From assembly GCA_007132395.1 (NCBI GenBank), contig SLOR01000305.1:1-6980 (forward strand): a stretch of 6,980 bases of DNA. The letters run 5' to 3'. Numbering within the stretch: position 1 is the first letter of the stretch; every line of letters starts with the position of its first letter. Source of the DNA: Bacteroidales bacterium. GTDB taxonomy: Bacteria > Bacteroidota > Bacteroidia > Bacteroidales > UBA7960. A model generated the notes under the pieces. That model ran no database searches. It was not told where the DNA came from and was given only the letters and a program-made list of their open reading frames with translations. Below, one piece after another: positions 5,317 through 6,980 of this stretch. Position numbers and translations under genes: made by a program.

Positions 5317-6980
5317 TTAAAATCCCAGTTCTGTTTTTATCCCCATGCGAATCCATCTGCCGGGTTGAGGCACGTTGGCAATACTTACGGTGGGTTCATT
5401 GAGCACATTGGTAACTTCGGTATACAACTCAAAAGCACCATGGCGATAGAAAAACCGGGCATCCAGCGACCACCAGGGTTGAAAACCGGCCATTCGTATA
5501 AATTCACTCCCTTCATAAACCATATATGCGCCTGCCCTGTCAATCCGGGCGAAACTTGTGCTAACACCCCAATGCGCAGCAAATGGAATAAAGGCCTGTA
5601 ATGCAGCTTTATGCTGAAGATAATCCAGTACGTAATTGGAAACGAACCCGCCGCTTGATTTATCAGCAGTTAAATAGGTATAATGCAGAGAGATGGTTGC
5701 CGGGTATTGTGGGTGAAGCAATGCAAAACTGTGATATGCCAGAGCAGCTTCAAAGCCTGTAAAATTAACACTGGTAAGATTCATACTTTTCCATTGTTCT
5801 TCTCCGGGTCGGCGCACCCAGTCTATCATATCTCTTCCCCAGCGCCTGAATCCTGCTATTTCAAAAGCCCAGCCATTGAGGCTGGTTTTTAGTCCGGTTT
5901 CAGCGGAGATGGCTTTCTCGGGCTGCAGCAAAGCATTACCCAGATTGGTAGGCCCACTGTAAAACAAGTCGGTAAAAGTGGGCAGACGCAGGGTACGATT
6001 CACAGAGGCAAACCATCGCCATGCAGGAAGAAACTGCCATCCGGCATCTATTCCCGGAAACAGTCCTACCCCATTCTCCAGCTCAGGGTTGAGCCAGGTA
6101 AGCATACCTGCCGACAAAGAAAAGTTCCGGATGTAGAAACTGTGTTCGGCCATCAGGCTTAGTCCTGTTCGCTGCCAGGAATGGGTATAATACACATCGT
6201 TGTATCCTCCGGCTTCCCTGTGGCTTTCCATGGGTTCGCCCAATACAGTGCTGTAGATATGCTCAAGTCGAAAATCTGCCCCCAGGGAGCTCCTCCCCCA
6301 GGCACCTGCATGCGACCAGTTCAGGCCGGCTCCCAGCACATCCGTTAAATGATAATTGTGATCCTGATACCAGTCAGGCGATTCATTTCTGAATAGTTCA
6401 AACCTGTCGTGATTGCGCCGCCAGTAAATGGAGGGCTTCAGATTCAGCTTTCCCTTGGGAATCCACTGCAAAGAAACCAGTCCGGTTTGAATTTCTTCAA
6501 ATTGCTCAGGAAAGCGAGGTGTATAAAAGCTATTGGCACCAAAAGCTTTCCGGCTGAATGCAGCCTGTGCATCCAGTTCATAGCCGCTACCCTCCAGGAT
6601 GCCCCGGTAGTAAATGTTGATGGCAGAAAAATCGGTATTTTCGGTAAACCCGTCGGTTCTCATACCCTGCACTGATAAGTAGTGTGAAAGATTTCCCGTT
6701 CTTAGTCCGCCAGAGAGTGCCGCCGCTCCAAAGTTGTGTTGTCCTCCTTCAAGGGATAATGACAGATGGGGTTGAGCAGGTTTGCGGGTAATAATATTCA
6801 CTGCCCCGCTGAAAGCATTGGGCCCGAATATCCTGGCACCTGCACCCTGCAATACTTCTATGCGCTCGATACTATTGATATCAAGGGGAATGTTTAGGTT
6901 GTGATGCCCGGTTTGGGGGTCAGTAATGTTGATGCCGTTGATGAGCACCATGGTCTGATCGAATGTTCCGCCTCTAATTC
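5317..6980 (-). CDS. TonB-dependent outer-membrane receptor, BtuB-like, 5' end cut off by window
   Basis: This is an outer-membrane beta-barrel that imports a scarce ligand using energy from TonB-ExbBD. The frame stays open to the right edge. The nine codons before the first internal ATG (6951) read IRGGTFDQT, part of the conserved plug, so the true start lies beyond the window. The visible 553 codons contain the end of the plug: LINGINITDPQTGHHN (coded around 6900-6945), then ERIEVLQGAGARIFGPNAF and SGAVNIITRK (down to about 6781). About 490 residues follow with alternating aromatic/polar barrel strands. The protein ends in ...MGIKTELGF, a terminal Phe expected for BAM-dependent insertion. 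The signal peptide, TonB box and any N-terminal carboxypeptidase-like domain would be in the missing part. The nearest family is the BtuB/COG4206 type. The substrate (cobalamin, siderophore or other) cannot be told, and no SusD partner is seen downstream. Confidence 0.92.
   Translation of the reverse strand, partial: IRGGTFDQTMVLINGINITDPQTGHHNLNIPLDINSIERIEVLQGAGARIFGPNAFSGAVNIITRKPAQPHLSLSLEGGQHNFGAAALSGGLRTGNLSHYLSVQGMRTDGFTENTDFSAINIYYRGILEGSGYELDAQAAFSRKAFGANSFYTPRFPEQFEEIQTGLVSLQWIPKGKLNLKPSIYWRRNHDRFELFRNESPDWYQDHNYHLTDVLGAGLNWSHAGAWGRSSLGADFRLEHIYSTVLGEPMESHREAGGYNDVYYTHSWQRTGLSLMAEHSFYIRNFSLSAGMLTWLNPELENGVGLFPGIDAGWQFLPAWRWFASVNRTLRLPTFTDLFYSGPTNLGNALLQPEKAISAETGLKTSLNGWAFEIAGFRRWGRDMIDWVRRPGEEQWKSMNLTSVNFTGFEAALAYHSFALLHPQYPATISLHYTYLTADKSSGGFVSNYVLDYLQHKAALQAFIPFAAHWGVSTSFARIDRAGAYMVYEGSEFIRMAGFQPWWSLDARFFYRHGAFELYTEVTNVLNEPTVSIANVPQPGRWIRMGIKTELGF

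Overview
The window looks like chromosomal DNA from an anaerobic or facultatively anaerobic member of the Bacteroidota, probably a fermenter of the Bacteroidales/Marinilabiliales kind. This is inferred from four things: TAnnTTTG-type promoter boxes, mostly Shine-Dalgarno-poor starts, a BtuB-like TonB-dependent receptor with a plug typical of the phylum, and a HydA that closely matches what I remember of HndD-type electron-transfer [FeFe] hydrogenases. The species cannot be named from the sequence.

Positions 1-247 are AT-rich and hold no gene, but contain a clean intrinsic terminator (191-234) for the leftward operon that follows. Positions 248-3759, minus strand, are a three-gene operon in the order hydC (NuoE-like, [2Fe-2S]) - hydB (NuoF-like, FMN/NAD(P)H site and one [4Fe-4S]) - hydA (H-cluster catalytic subunit). 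The gaps are 47 and 57 bp. Together they should form a soluble, NAD(P)H-linked trimeric [FeFe] hydrogenase that re-oxidises reduced cofactors by evolving H2, or runs in reverse. Two departures from the textbook stand out. The hydB product is a bare NuoF core of 385 residues, without the extra N-terminal [2Fe-2S] and C-terminal ferredoxin domains of the larger bifurcating HydB proteins. The L1 H-cluster motif of HydA reads TSCSPGW rather than TSCCPGW.

Positions 3760-4461 are a long non-coding spacer between the divergent hyd operon and truA. Nearest hydC is an AT-rich promoter region with a TATATTTG box overlapped by a small inverted repeat. Nearest truA is a patch of short dispersed-type repeats: two diverged, oppositely oriented copies of a C-rich hairpin element and a triple CACAAAGG-like motif.

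Positions 4462-5235, plus strand, encode TruA (tRNA pseudouridine synthase), probably starting 28 codons inside the longest open frame. Positions 5317-6980, minus strand and convergent with truA, hold most of a TonB-dependent outer-membrane receptor whose N-terminus lies beyond the right edge. truA and the receptor have no evident functional link to the hydrogenase. No hydrogenase maturase (hydE/F/G), mobile element, CRISPR array, tRNA or rRNA was seen.
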